A stretch of 64,000 bases of DNA, taken from NCBI RefSeq assembly GCF_001277175.1, contig NZ_CP012257.1, positions 682,001 to 746,000 on the forward strand, given 5' to 3'. The DNA comes from Cronobacter universalis NCTC 9529 (lineage in GTDB: Bacteria; Pseudomonadota; Gammaproteobacteria; Enterobacterales; Enterobacteriaceae). The notes below the pieces were generated by a model that was given only the letters and a program-made list of their open reading frames with translations, did not search any database and was not told the DNA's origin. Of the stretch, positions 10,761-19,556 are shown one piece after another (position 1 is the stretch's first letter; every line of letters begins with the position of its first letter). The position numbers and the translations under genes are program-made.

Positions 10761-11266
10761 ATCGCGTTATGAAAGGGGCTTAAGGCCAGGATCACCGCCT
10801 GATGGTAGACGCTGCTGCGCGTCAGCTTACCGGCGGTGAAAATGCCGATAGCCCCTTCTTTACGCCCGATCTCATCAATCCCCGTCCAGGCCGACATCAC
10901 CGGCCCCAGCGCTTTTCCGGCGCGTACTTCATCAAGGATCGCCGCAGGCAGCGGCAGCGTCGCCGAGCGCGCTTCGCCACGCTGGTCTGCGCTCTCAATC
11001 ACCACCCAGCTAAAGGTGCTGTCGTCATCGATACCGGCTTCAATCGCCACCCAGTAATCGGCTTGCGGGCGCAGCGCGCGGGCGTTGATAACGCGCTGGC
11101 GTGCGCCGGTGCGCGTTTCTTCACTGCCAAGCGGCTGTTCCGGCACGCCGCTATCGACGGAGACGGCGTCAATGTGGCAGGATGCTTCGCCAAAAATCTC
11201 GCTAAATGCACGCAGAATCGCCTGAATTTTGGCTGGATTCGTCGTGGCGCAGACAACATGGTGCAT
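10751..11266 (-). CDS. yjjX: YjjX, inosine/xanthosine triphosphatase
   Basis: This 171-residue protein is of the YjjX NTPase family: N-terminal [17 protein letters not shown], central [14 protein letters not shown] and WVAIEAGID, and the late segment [13 protein letters not shown]. The family hydrolyses non-canonical ITP and XTP, keeping them out of nucleic acids. It is convergent with trpR (stops overlap by 10 bp) and divergent from gpmB, 56 bp away. Length and neighbours match E. coli. Confidence 0.93.
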
Positions 11267-11322
11267 AATTTAATTCACACTCACAGACGTTTAAAGTCGC
11301 AGCAGTATAACGGATAAAAAGC

Positions 11323-11970
11323 ATGTTACAGGTATATCTGGTTCGCCACGGTGAAACGCAGTGGAACGCCGAGCGACGCATCCAGGGGCAATCGGACAGC
11401 CCGTTGACGGAAAAAGGGGAACGCCAGGCCATGCAGGTGGCGCAGCGCGCCAAAGCGCTTGGCATCACGCATATCATCACCAGCGATCTGGGACGTACGC
11501 AGCGTACCGCCGAGATTATCGCGCAGGGCTGCGGCTGCGACGTGATACTCGACCCGCGCCTGCGCGAGCTGGATATGGGCATCCTTGAGCGTCGCCATCT
11601 CGACACGCTCAGCGAAGAAGAAGAAGGCTGGCGTCGTCAGCTGGTGAACGGCACGCCTGACGGCCGTATTCCGCAAGGGGAGTCGATGCAGGAGGTGAGC
11701 GAGCGTATGCACGGCGCGCTGAACGCCTGTCTCGATCTGCCGCCGGGGAGCCGCCCGCTACTGGTGAGCCACGGCATGGCGCTAGGCTGTCTCGTCAGCA
11801 CCATCCTCGGCCTGCCCGCGTATGCGGAGCGCCGCCTGCGCCTGCGTAACTGCTCGATTTCTCGCGTGGATTATCAGCAGAGCCCGTGGCTCGCGTCCGG
11901 CTGGGTGGTGGAAACCGCAGGCGATGTGTCGCATCTCGATGCGCCTGCGCTGGATGAGCTACAGCGTTAA
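11323..11970 (+). CDS. gpmB: GpmB (YtjC), histidine-phosphatase superfamily protein
   Basis: This 215-residue protein has the phosphohistidine motif LVRHGETQWN at the N-terminus (His9) and the second catalytic histidine in LLVSHGMALG. It is historically called phosphoglycerate mutase 2, but members of this subgroup behave mainly as phosphatases, so the exact substrate is uncertain. The TAA stop shares bases with the convergent rob stop (4-bp overlap at 11967-11970). Context is as in E. coli. Confidence 0.93.
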   Translation: MLQVYLVRHGETQWNAERRIQGQSDSPLTEKGERQAMQVAQRAKALGITHIITSDLGRTQRTAEIIAQGCGCDVILDPRLRELDMGILERRHLDTLSEEEEGWRRQLVNGTPDGRIPQGESMQEVSERMHGALNACLDLPPGSRPLLVSHGMALGCLVSTILGLPAYAERRLRLRNCSISRVDYQQSPWLASGWVVETAGDVSHLDAPALDELQR

Positions 11971-12836
11971 CGGCGAACCGGGATGAGGTACTCACAGCGC
12001 AGGCTGATATCGCGCTCCTGCGCTCTGGCGTCTTCGGTGAGCAAATAGCGCTCGATATCCTGGCCGCGGCGGCGCGTGAGCCCCAGCGCGGGCATACAGG
12101 TGCCGTAGACGGTCAGGATAAACTCCTGCACGCCGGTGCCGGGCCCTTCATAGGTGAACTGCACATAGTCGCCCCCTTCCAGCGTCACCGGGTGGGCGTG
12201 CTCCACGCAGCCTTCCGCCAGCGGCTCCGGCAGCGCTGTGGTGTAAAAGACTTCCTGTTCGTCGTCTTTTTCCACGCTCGGGCGCGATTCGTTCAGGCCG
12301 TAAAAGACCGGCGGAATGGTCGGGCAGTTCGCGAGAAATTCGCGCCAGAACTGTACGCGCATCTGCTGGCGGAATACCGAGATCTGCTCAAGCGAGCAGG
12401 TATAGCTCTGGGTGAGGCCGGTAAGGTGCATCGGCGCAAGCGTGACAAACTCGTGCGGCGGCGGCGTAAACGGCTCAAGGCGAATCGGCGGGCGCATGCC
12501 CTGCGCGTTCCAGTCCGGCGAGCGGCGATAAAGCGCCGGCGTCAGAGAGAACTGCTTTTTAAAGGCGCGGGTGAACGTCTGCTGTGAGTCGAAACGGTAT
12601 TGCAGCGCGATGTCGAGAATCGGACGTGCGGTCAGACGCAGGGCGACGGCGGATTTAGACAAGCGGCGCGCGCGAATATATGCGCCGATGGCCTGGCCCG
12701 TCACCTCTTTGAACATACGCTGTAAATGCCACTTGGAATACCCGGCTTTAGCCGCCACATTGTCCAGAGACAAGGGGTGATCGAGATGGCTTTCCAGCCA
12801 GGCGAGCAGATCCCGAATGATCCCAGACTGATCCAT
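11967..12836 (-). CDS. rob: Rob, AraC/XylS-family transcription activator
   Basis: The protein has 289 residues. The N-terminal 105 form the AraC-type double HTH (LDNVAAKAGYSKWHLQRMFK, then DIALQYRFDSQQTFTRAFKK). Residues from about 120 to the end form a GyrI-like effector domain (VTLEGGDYVQFTYEG). Rob is the MarA/SoxS paralogue that binds marboxes of efflux and stress genes, and was first found as a right-origin-binding protein. It is convergent with gpmB and divergent from creA. Confidence 0.96.
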   Translation of the reverse strand: MDQSGIIRDLLAWLESHLDHPLSLDNVAAKAGYSKWHLQRMFKEVTGQAIGAYIRARRLSKSAVALRLTARPILDIALQYRFDSQQTFTRAFKKQFSLTPALYRRSPDWNAQGMRPPIRLEPFTPPPHEFVTLAPMHLTGLTQSYTCSLEQISVFRQQMRVQFWREFLANCPTIPPVFYGLNESRPSVEKDDEQEVFYTTALPEPLAEGCVEHAHPVTLEGGDYVQFTYEGPGTGVQEFILTVYGTCMPALGLTRRRGQDIERYLLTEDARAQERDISLRCEYLIPVRR

Positions 12837-13046
12837 ATTTAATCCTCATCCTTAAACGCAGTGCCTGAAAAAGTGGGTAGCGAATAGTAGCATTTTTTGC
12901 TCTTCTGGCATTCAGTGTTTTCTTTTGCGGCTAAGGCGGGATGGACTGCTGCAAAAAGGGAGTTTTAAGTAACAATGTGATCTGTAAGGTTTTTTGTTTT
13001 AACGGTGAATAGTCACCAAACGTAACCTTTAATGAATGGTAACAAT

Positions 13047-13526
13047 ATGAAATATAGGACGTTATTAGTTCCGGTCATGTTTATGGCTGTAAGCGGCGTT
13101 TTACGTGCTGAAGAGATTGGATCGGTCGATACGGTATTTAAGTGGCTGGGGCCGGATCACAAAATCGTGGTGGAAGCGTTTGACGATCCGGATGTCAAAA
13201 ATGTGACCTGTTACCTGAGCCGCGCCAAAACCGGCGGTATTAAGGGCGGACTGGGGCTCGCGGAAGACACTTCAGACGCGGCGATCTCCTGCCAGCAGGT
13301 CGGGCCCATTGAACTGAGCGATAAAATTAAAGCCGGGAAAGCGCAGGGCGATGTGGTCTTTCAGAAGCGCACGTCGCTTATCTTCAAAAAATTGCAGGTG
13401 GTGCGTTTTTACGACGCGAAGCGCAACACGCTGGCCTATCTGACCTATTCCGATAAAGTCGTCGAAGGCTCGCCGAAAAACGCGCTGAGCGCCGTACCGA
13501 TTATGCCGTGGGGTCAGGCCCGGTAA
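13047..13526 (+). CDS. creA: CreA family periplasmic protein
   Basis: The start at 13047 gives 159 residues beginning with a signal peptide ([26 protein letters not shown] after cleavage). The in-frame ATG at 13032 only adds MNGNN and has no ribosome site. The body is very conserved with E. coli CreA ([40 protein letters not shown]). Two cysteines could form a disulfide. The function is not established. It is 18 bp ahead of creB and is probably read with it. Confidence 0.93.
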   Translation: MKYRTLLVPVMFMAVSGVLRAEEIGSVDTVFKWLGPDHKIVVEAFDDPDVKNVTCYLSRAKTGGIKGGLGLAEDTSDAAISCQQVGPIELSDKIKAGKAQGDVVFQKRTSLIFKKLQVVRFYDAKRNTLAYLTYSDKVVEGSPKNALSAVPIMPWGQAR

Positions 13527-13544
13527 TTCACAGGATTATTCAGG

Positions 13545-14237
13545 ATGAATCAGACAACCGTCTGGCTGGTGGAGGATGAGACCAGCATCAGCGAAGCGCT
13601 GGCGTATGTGATGCAGCTTGAAGGTTTTACGGTGCGGACGTTTGAGCGCGGGCTGCCCGCGCTTGAGGCCGCCCGGCAAACGCTGCCCGATCTCGTCGTG
13701 CTGGATGTGGGCCTGCCGGATATCAGCGGCTTTGAGCTCTGCCGTCAGCTTCTGGCGGCCCATCCGGCGCTGCCGGTGCTCTTTCTGACCGCGCGCAGCG
13801 AAGAGGTCGATAAGCTTATTGGCCTTGAAATTGGCGCGGATGACTATGTCGCCAAGCCGTTTTCGCCGCGTGAAGTCTGCGCCCGCGTGCGCACCATTCT
13901 GCGGCGTCTGCAAAAGCAGCAGAGCGGCGCGCAGAGCGTCGTGCGGGCGGGGCGTTTCGAACTCAATGACGAGGCCGCGCAGATCGCCTGGTGCGGCCAG
14001 CCGCTGCCGCTTACCCGCTATGAATTCCTGCTGCTGAAAACGCTGCTGCTGGCGCCGGGGCGCGTCTACTCGCGCCAGCAACTGATGGACAAAGTCTGGG
14101 GCGATGCGAACGACAGTTTCGATCGCACCGTCGATACCCATATCAAAACGCTGCGCGCCAAGCTGCGCGCGGTCAATCCTGAGGCATCGCCCATTAATAC
14201 GCACCGGGGGCTGGGTTACAGCCTGGCGGTAAACTGA
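13545..14237 (+). CDS. creB: CreB, OmpR/PhoB-type response regulator
   Basis: This 230-residue regulator has a receiver domain with Asp54 as phosphoacceptor (VVLDVGLPD), Lys in the YVAKPF motif, and a C-terminal winged helix (DRTVDTHIKTLRAKL, THRGLGYSLAVN). CreB is phosphorylated by CreC and activates genes carrying CreB boxes, including creD and, in several species, beta-lactamase or stress functions. The stop overlaps the creC start (TGATG), indicating translational coupling. Confidence 0.96.
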   Translation: MNQTTVWLVEDETSISEALAYVMQLEGFTVRTFERGLPALEAARQTLPDLVVLDVGLPDISGFELCRQLLAAHPALPVLFLTARSEEVDKLIGLEIGADDYVAKPFSPREVCARVRTILRRLQKQQSGAQSVVRAGRFELNDEAAQIAWCGQPLPLTRYEFLLLKTLLLAPGRVYSRQQLMDKVWGDANDSFDRTVDTHIKTLRAKLRAVNPEASPINTHRGLGYSLAVN

Positions 14238-15661
14238 TGCGCATCGGCATGCGGCTTTTGCTGGGCTACTTTTTGATCGTCGCCGTGGCGGCCTGGTTTG
14301 TGCTCGCGATTTTCGTACAGGAGATCAAGCCCGGCGTGCGGCGGGCGACGGAAGGGTCGCTTAACGACACCGCCACGCTGCTGGCGGAGATCGCCCGCGA
14401 CGATCTGCTGGCGGGCCATCCGCGCGACGGGCAACTGGCCCAGGCGTTTGAGCGGTTAAACCATTACCCGGTAAACGCCAACATCAGCGGCATCAAAAAG
14501 GAGCGCAATGAATATCGCGTGTACCTGACCGACGCGCAGGGGCGCGTGGTGTTTGACTCCAGCGGCGCGGCGGTCGGGCAGGACTATTCGCGCTGGAACG
14601 ATGTCTGGCTGACGCTTCGCGGCAAGTATGGCGCGCGCAGTTCGCCGCTGCACCCGGACGACCCGGACAGTACCGTAATGTATGTCGCCGCCCCCGTGCG
14701 CGACGCCGGACGCATCATCGGCGTGCTGAGCGTGGGCAAACCGAATATCGCGCTCGCGCCGGTGATACGGCGCAGCGAGCACAGGATCATGATGGCGGGC
14801 GTGGCGCTGCTCGGTATCGCGCTGCTGACCGGCATCGTGATGGTGCTGTGGATCAACCGCTCTATCGGCACACTGGTGCGCTACGCCGATTCGGTCACCG
14901 AAGCCGCGCCGCTGCCGTTGCCGGACCCAGGCAGCAGCGAGCTGCGGCGTCTCGCGCAGGCGCTGGAAAACATGCGCGTGCGGCTGGAAGGCAAAAATTA
15001 CATTGAGCAGTATGTCCATGCGCTGACGCACGAGCTGAAAAGCCCGCTTGCGGGCATTCGCGGCGCGGCGGAGATCCTGCGTGAATCGCCGCCGCCGGCT
15101 GTGGCGCAGCGCTTTTGCGACAACATTCTGGAGCAAAACGCGCGTATGCAGGCGCTGGTGGAGAAGCTGTTGCATCAGGCCAAACTCGAAAACCGGCTGG
15201 AGATCACGCCGGAGCCGGTGTTGCTGGCGCCGCTGTTCGCCACGCTCGCTGAACTGCACGCCTCGACGCTGCTGCAAAAAGCGGTGCGGCTCTCGATTGA
15301 TCCCGCCCCCGGCGACCTGCGCGTGGCGGGCGATGAGGCGCTGCTGCACCAGGCGATCGGTAATCTTCTCGTCAACGCGCTCGACTTCACCCCGCCTGGT
15401 GGCGAGATAACGCTTGGCGCGCGGCAGGAGGGCGATCGCGCGATTGTGCGCGTCGCGGATACCGGCAGCGGCATTCCCGACTACGCGCTGGCGCGTATCT
15501 TCGAGCGTTTCTATTCGCTGCCGCGCGCCGGCGGCCAGAAGAGCAGCGGCCTCGGGCTCGCTTTCGTGCAGGAAGTGGCGCGGCTCCACCAGGGCGACAT
15601 TACGCTCGCCAACCAACCGGAAGGCGGCGTTGAGGCGCGTCTGACGTTACCGCTCGCCTGA
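14237..15661 (+). CDS. creC: CreC, sensor histidine kinase
   Basis: This 474-residue membrane kinase has a first helix at about residues 5-26 (LLLGYFLIVAVAAWFVLAIF), a periplasmic PDC/Cache-like sensor region, a second helix near 180-205 (GVALLGIALLTGIVMVLWI), a HAMP-like linker, a phosphoacceptor His265 (ALTHELKSPLAG), and an ATPase domain with N box (IGNLLVNALDF), DTGSGIP and GLGLAFVQE. It pairs with CreB, whose stop codon overlaps its start. The signal is linked to fermentation or peptidoglycan stress in E. coli. Confidence 0.96.
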   Translation: MRIGMRLLLGYFLIVAVAAWFVLAIFVQEIKPGVRRATEGSLNDTATLLAEIARDDLLAGHPRDGQLAQAFERLNHYPVNANISGIKKERNEYRVYLTDAQGRVVFDSSGAAVGQDYSRWNDVWLTLRGKYGARSSPLHPDDPDSTVMYVAAPVRDAGRIIGVLSVGKPNIALAPVIRRSEHRIMMAGVALLGIALLTGIVMVLWINRSIGTLVRYADSVTEAAPLPLPDPGSSELRRLAQALENMRVRLEGKNYIEQYVHALTHELKSPLAGIRGAAEILRESPPPAVAQRFCDNILEQNARMQALVEKLLHQAKLENRLEITPEPVLLAPLFATLAELHASTLLQKAVRLSIDPAPGDLRVAGDEALLHQAIGNLLVNALDFTPPGGEITLGARQEGDRAIVRVADTGSGIPDYALARIFERFYSLPRAGGQKSSGLGLAFVQEVARLHQGDITLANQPEGGVEARLTLPLA

Positions 15662-15662
15662 C

Positions 15663-15678
15663 TTCACCGGCACTTCAC
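15663..15678 (+). promoter_or_regulatory. CreB box upstream of creD
   Basis: TTCACCGGCACTTCAC is a perfect direct repeat TTCAC-N6-TTCAC, the consensus CreB-binding tag. It sits between the creC stop and the creD start, 63 bp ahead of creD. A third, looser half (TTCAT) follows five bases later. Confidence 0.85.
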
Positions 15679-15740
15679 ATAACTTCATTTCCACCCCACA
15701 TAAGCCCTCTATCTTCGGCAGCATCGAAGAGGAGAGGCTT

Positions 15741-17099
15741 ATGTTGAAATCACCACTGATGTTAAAAGGGCTGGCGCTGCTGGGCTGTATGGCGCTCCTG
15801 TTAATTCCGCTGCGTATTCTGAGCGTCGTTATCGACGAGCGCGCCGACTATCGCGACGATGTGTCCCACTCGCTTGAGCAGAGCACCAGCGGGCCGCAAA
15901 AGCTGGTGGGGCCGCTTATCGCCATTCCGGTAACGGAAATCACCACCGTGACGGAAGGGGGCAAAGACGTCACCAAAGAGCGCAATTTTATCCGTTACTG
16001 GCTGCCGGAATCGCTGGTGGTCACGGGAAAGCAGGCGGTTGAGCCGCGCCACATCGGCATTTACGAAGGTCAAATCTGGCGCAGCGATGTCTCGCTGGAG
16101 GCGCGCTTTACGCTGCCTGAACAGGCGATGAACCCCGGCGCGCAGTACCGACTGGGCGACGCGCGGCTGGTGATGGCGGTGGGCGATGCGCGCGGTATCG
16201 GCAACGTGGGCGCGCTGAAAATCAACGGGCAGACGCTGGCGGTCGAGCCGGGTTCTGATCTTGAAGAGGGCGGCCAGGGGCTGCATGCCGTCGTGCCTGC
16301 TGAGCTTTTGAACTCCCCGACGCTCGCGGTCAGTTTTTCGCTGGAGCTGAACGGCACCGGCGCGTTTTCCGTCGTCCCGCTGGGCCGTAACAGCGAGCTG
16401 TCGCTTATCAGCAACTGGCCGCATCCGGGTTTTTACGGCAATTTCCTGCCGGCGACGCGGGAGATTTCCGCGAGCGGTTTCGCGGCGAAATGGCGCAGCA
16501 GCTGGTATGCCAACAATATCGATAGTGAGTTTCGCGACGCGCAGAACGTGACGCTTCGCAATCTGCCTGCGTTTAGCGTAACCGTGGCGACGCCGGTGGA
16601 TCAGTATCAGCTGACAGACCGCGCGGTGAAATATGCCGTGCTGCTGATAGCGCTCACTTATATGGCGTTTTTCGTCTGCGAAACGCTTTGCGGCATTACG
16701 ATGCATCCGGTGCAGTATCTGCTGGTGGGGCTGTCGCTGGTGATGTTTTACCTGCTGCTGCTGGCGTTTTCCGAGCATATCGGCTTTAACCTGGCCTGGC
16801 TCGCCGCCAGTCTCGCAGGCGCCGGACTAAACGCGCTTTATCTTCAGGCGGTGCTGAAAGGGTGGCGGCGCAGCCTGATGTTCGCAGGCGGTCTGCTGGC
16901 GCTCGACGGCGTGCTCTGGCAGTTGCTGCGCTCGCAGGATTTCGCGCTGTTGCTCGGCAGCGGGCTGTTGTTCGTCGCGCTCACGGCGGTGATGTTGCTG
17001 ACGCGACACATCGACTGGTATGCGCTGACGCCCGCGAAGCCGCGCTATCAGCGCCTGACGCCCGCGCCGCAGGAGGAGCGGTTCCGGCTCTGGAAGTAA
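15741..17099 (+). CDS. creD: CreD, inner-membrane protein of the CreB regulon
   Basis: This 452-residue protein has an N-terminal membrane helix (about 8-30, LALLGCMALLLIPLRILSVV), a periplasmic domain of about 270 residues, and a C-terminal cluster of helices (YAVLLIALTYMAFFVCE, YLLVGLSLVMFYLLLLAFSE and others). It belongs to the CreD family, whose activity is unknown but which is the strongest CreB target. AGAGGAGAGG precedes the ATG. The perfect CreB box upstream supports CreBC control. Confidence 0.94.
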   Translation: MLKSPLMLKGLALLGCMALLLIPLRILSVVIDERADYRDDVSHSLEQSTSGPQKLVGPLIAIPVTEITTVTEGGKDVTKERNFIRYWLPESLVVTGKQAVEPRHIGIYEGQIWRSDVSLEARFTLPEQAMNPGAQYRLGDARLVMAVGDARGIGNVGALKINGQTLAVEPGSDLEEGGQGLHAVVPAELLNSPTLAVSFSLELNGTGAFSVVPLGRNSELSLISNWPHPGFYGNFLPATREISASGFAAKWRSSWYANNIDSEFRDAQNVTLRNLPAFSVTVATPVDQYQLTDRAVKYAVLLIALTYMAFFVCETLCGITMHPVQYLLVGLSLVMFYLLLLAFSEHIGFNLAWLAASLAGAGLNALYLQAVLKGWRRSLMFAGGLLALDGVLWQLLRSQDFALLLGSGLLFVALTAVMLLTRHIDWYALTPAKPRYQRLTPAPQEERFRLWK

Positions 17100-17111
17100 A
17101 ACGCAGGCAAT

Positions 17112-17139
17112 AAAAAAGGGCGGAATTTCCGCCCTTTTT
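17112..17139. terminator. Bidirectional terminator between creD and arcA
   Basis: GGGCGGAA and TTCCGCCC pair around a single T, flanked by an A run on the left and a T run on the right. It can therefore stop both convergent genes. Confidence 0.9.
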
Positions 17140-17157
17140 GCGTTGCGCCGAAACGCC

Positions 17158-17874
17158 TTATTCCTGCAGATCGCCGCAGAAACGGTAACCTTCGCCATGA
17201 ATGGTGGCGATGATTTCCGGGGTATCCGGCGTGGACTCGAAATGTTTACGGATGCGACGGATGGTCACGTCAACGGTACGGTCATGCGGCTTGAGCTCGC
17301 GACCGGTCATTTTCTTCAGCAGTTCCGCGCGGGTCTGGATCTTGCCCGGATTTTCGCAGAAATGCAGCATCGCGCGAAATTCGCTGCGCGGCAGTTTGTA
17401 CTGCTCGCCATTAGGGCTAATCAGCGAACGGCTGTTGATATCAAGCTCCCAGCCGTTGAACTTGTAGCTTTCCACGCTGCGGCGCTCTTCGCTCACCGTA
17501 CCGAGGTTCATGGTGCGGGAGAGCAGGTTGCGGGCGCGAATAGTCAGTTCGCGGGGGTTGAACGGCTTAGTGATATAATCGTCGGCGCCAATCTCAAGGC
17601 CTAAGATTTTATCCACCTCGTTATCACGGCCGGTCAGGAACATCAGCGCGACGTTCGCCTGTTCGCGCAGTTCACGCGCCAGCAGCAGGCCGTTTTTACC
17701 CGGCAGGTTGATATCCATGATAACCAGGTTGATATCATTATCAGAGAGGATCTGGTGCATCTCGGCGCCATCGGTGGCTTCGGACACATCATAGCCTTCT
17801 GCTTCGAAAATACTTTTTAACGTGTTGCGTGTAACCAACTCGTCTTCAACGATAAGAATGTGCGGGGTCTGCAT
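17158..17874 (-). CDS. arcA: ArcA, response regulator of aerobic/anaerobic metabolism
   Basis: This 238-residue OmpR-type regulator has the acidic pocket [10 protein letters not shown], the phosphoacceptor Asp54 ([10 protein letters not shown]), the conserved [11 protein letters not shown], and a winged-helix domain ending [12 protein letters not shown]. ArcA, phosphorylated by ArcB, represses respiratory and TCA genes under oxygen limitation. It is almost identical to the E. coli protein. The leader upstream is over 600 bp and carries an FNR-type box. Confidence 0.98.
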   Translation of the reverse strand: MQTPHILIVEDELVTRNTLKSIFEAEGYDVSEATDGAEMHQILSDNDINLVIMDINLPGKNGLLLARELREQANVALMFLTGRDNEVDKILGLEIGADDYITKPFNPRELTIRARNLLSRTMNLGTVSEERRSVESYKFNGWELDINSRSLISPNGEQYKLPRSEFRAMLHFCENPGKIQTRAELLKKMTGRELKPHDRTVDVTIRRIRKHFESTPDTPEIIATIHGEGYRFCGDLQE

Positions 17875-17971
17875 GTTTGCTACCTAAAAATTGCCAACTA
17901 AATCGAAACAGGAAGTACAAAAGTCCCTGACCTGCCTTATGCATGCCATAAATTAACATGCGCGGCGTAAC

Positions 17972-18113
17972 ATGACTAAAGTACGTAATTGCGTTCTTGA
18001 TGCACTTTCCATCAACGTCAACAACATCATTAGCTCGGTCGTGGGTACTTTTCCCTCTGGACCCGACGGTGTCAAAAACGGCTGTCATCCTAACCATTTT
18101 AACAGCAACATAA
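17972..18113 (+). pseudogene. yjjY: yjjY-like reading frame broken by a +1 base
   Basis: From the ATG at 17972 the frame reads MTKVRNCVLDALSINVNN, matching the start of E. coli YjjY as I recall it, up to VVGTF. One extra T near 18046-18053 then shifts the frame. The matching tail (DPTVSKTAV...ILTAT, stop at 18111) is found only in the next frame, while the original frame runs to 18121 as 49 residues with an unrelated tail. Either this gene is broken here or the conserved DNA is really the arcA leader and never coded for protein. Confidence 0.55.
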
Positions 18114-18154
18114 CAGGATGATACGATACCAACACCCAATAAAACTACGCTTCG

Positions 18155-18168
18155 TTGACATATATCAA
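18155..18168. promoter_or_regulatory. FNR-type site upstream of arcA
   Basis: TTGACATATATCAA fits the FNR/CRP-like palindrome TTGAT-N4-ATCAA with one mismatch. It lies about 280 bp from the arcA start. arcA of E. coli is known to be raised anaerobically by FNR. Confidence 0.65.
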
Positions 18169-18507
18169 GTTCAATTGTAGCACGTTAACAGTTTGATGAG
18201 ATCGTCGCAGCGAAGAACTAACTTTGGTTACATTTGAATAACAACGCGGATAATTTCACCTACTAACTAATAAACAATGTGAATCCGGGAAGCAAGCGGA
18301 ATTTATAGGGATTTTATTGATGCTAAACAGCCGGATAAGCCGGCTTTAGCGGCATAATTAAACGACTGCGCCAGGTTATATTCATAACTATTGTTTATCC
18401 TTTTTACGGCCACTTTCGTGGCTGGTTTGTATCTAAAATGTAAATTCGCGACGCGTATTAATTAGCGTGCTGATATTTACCCCCACCACAGGATCACTGA
18501 GAGCCTT

Positions 18508-19203
18508 ATGCGTTTGCCAATTATTCTGGTGTCTCCCGCCAGACCTGAAAACGTCGGCGCCGCCGCGCGCGCCATGAAAACGATGGGATTTACCGAACTG
18601 CGTATCGTGGATAGCGCCGCGCATCTGGACCCTGCGGCGCGCCGCGTCGCCCACGGCGCTGGCGATATTCTTGATAATACAAAACACTACGACACGCTTG
18701 CCGCCGCGCTGGAAGATGTGGATTTTACCGTCGCGACGACTGCGCGCAGCCGCGCCAAATTTCACTACTACGCGACGCCGCAGCAATTATTGCCGCTGCT
18801 TGAAGAGAAAGCGGCCTGGCTGCCGGTGACGGCGCTGGTCTTCGGACGTGAAGATTCGGGGCTGACCAATGAAGAACTGGCGCTGGCCGATGTGCTGACC
18901 GGCGTACCGATGGTAGCGGACTATCCGTCGCTGAATCTGGGCCAGGCGGTGATGGTTTACTGCTATCAATTAACCGCGTTGATGCAAAACGCGCCTGCTG
19001 TCGCGCCCGCCGCCGATGAGCAACAACTGAAAGCGTTACGACTGCGTATTGATGCATTAATGACCACGCTCGGCGTGGAAGATGACCTGAAAATGGCGGA
19101 CTGGTTACAGCAGCGTCTCGGACTGCTGGAGCAGCGCGACACCGCGATGTTGCATCGTTTACTGCATGATATCGAAAAAAAAAGTGGCGGGCTGAAATGC
19201 TGA
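18508..19203 (+). CDS. yjtD: YjtD (LasT), SPOUT/TrmH-family RNA methyltransferase
   Basis: This 231-residue protein of the TrmH/SpoU class has the N-terminal motif ILVSPARPENVGAAARAMKTMGF, the SAM-binding knot segments LVFGREDSGLTNEEL and PSLNLGQAVMVYCYQL, and a helical C-terminus. It is a predicted tRNA or rRNA 2'-O-methyltransferase whose substrate has not been established. Its position between the arcA leader and the thr operon is the same as in E. coli. Confidence 0.9.
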   Translation: MRLPIILVSPARPENVGAAARAMKTMGFTELRIVDSAAHLDPAARRVAHGAGDILDNTKHYDTLAAALEDVDFTVATTARSRAKFHYYATPQQLLPLLEEKAAWLPVTALVFGREDSGLTNEELALADVLTGVPMVADYPSLNLGQAVMVYCYQLTALMQNAPAVAPAADEQQLKALRLRIDALMTTLGVEDDLKMADWLQQRLGLLEQRDTAMLHRLLHDIEKKSGGLKC

Positions 19204-19232
19204 TTCCTCGTCAGTGAATAGCATTAAATGCT

Positions 19233-19260
19233 AACCAGGCAGGGCGATCGCCGGTTTTTT
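19233..19260 (+). terminator. Probable terminator of yjtD
   Basis: AACC-A-GGC pairs with GCC-GGTT around AGGGCGAT and is followed by TTTT. The stem is modest, hence the moderate confidence. Confidence 0.45.
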
Positions 19261-19329
19261 GGGCCGTGAAGACGGCTTTTATCGGTATCCGTGAAGAAAG
19301 TTTCGGCCGGTGCGTAAATGAAATATTCG

Positions 19330-19358
19330 TTGACTTAACCTGACGATTACTTTAACCA
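19330..19358 (+). promoter_or_regulatory. thr operon promoter
   Basis: TTGACT (19330-19335) is followed, about 15-17 bp later, by TTTAACCAAT, a block shared with the E. coli thr promoter. The thr leader gene begins about 50 bp downstream. The exact -10 register is uncertain. Confidence 0.5.
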
Positions 19359-19406
19359 ATAGAGATACAGGACAGAAAACAGAAAAGTACAGAGCACACA
19401 ACATCC

Positions 19407-19475
19407 ATGATCCGCATCAGCCTGACTACCATTATTACTACCACCACCATTACCACAGGTAACGGGGCGGGCTGA
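19407..19475 (+). CDS. thrL: thr operon leader peptide
   Basis: This is a 22-residue peptide with eight threonine and five isoleucine codons, ending TTTTITTGNGAG. The N-terminus, MIRISLTTII, differs slightly from the E. coli 21-residue MKRIS form. Ribosome stalling at these codons when charged tRNA-Thr or tRNA-Ile is scarce prevents formation of the downstream terminator and allows thrABC transcription. Confidence 0.95.
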   Translation: MIRISLTTIITTTTITTGNGAG

Positions 19476-19494
19476 CGCGTACAGGAAAAACTGA

Positions 19495-19530
19495 AAAAAG
19501 CCCGCACCTGAACAGTGCGGGCTTTTTTTT
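19495..19530 (+). terminator. thr attenuator
   Basis: AGCCCGCAC (19499-19507) pairs with GTGCGGGCT (19515-19523) around CTGAACA, followed by seven further T residues. It lies between thrL and thrA and is the transcription attenuator. Confidence 0.95.
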
Positions 19531-19556
19531 CGGCATAAAATCAAGGGGTAACAACC

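Larger units (their letters stand above)
17875..18507. promoter_or_regulatory. Long arcA upstream region (no intact gene)
   Basis: These 633 bp separate arcA (minus) from yjtD (plus). The part nearest arcA is well conserved with E. coli at DNA level, including the region E. coli annotates as yjjY. An FNR-type site lies at 18155-18168. The remainder (18170-18490) is A+T-rich and should hold the distal arcA promoters and the yjtD promoter. Confidence 0.6.

Noticed and set aside
14456..15616. Antisense open frame (386 codons) opposite creC
   Set aside because: Arginine- and glutamine-rich shadow of a G+C-rich kinase gene, with no domain.
17846..18139. 97-codon minus-strand frame overlapping the arcA start
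   Set aside because: It runs through the arcA leader in another frame and lacks a ribosome site and any family likeness.
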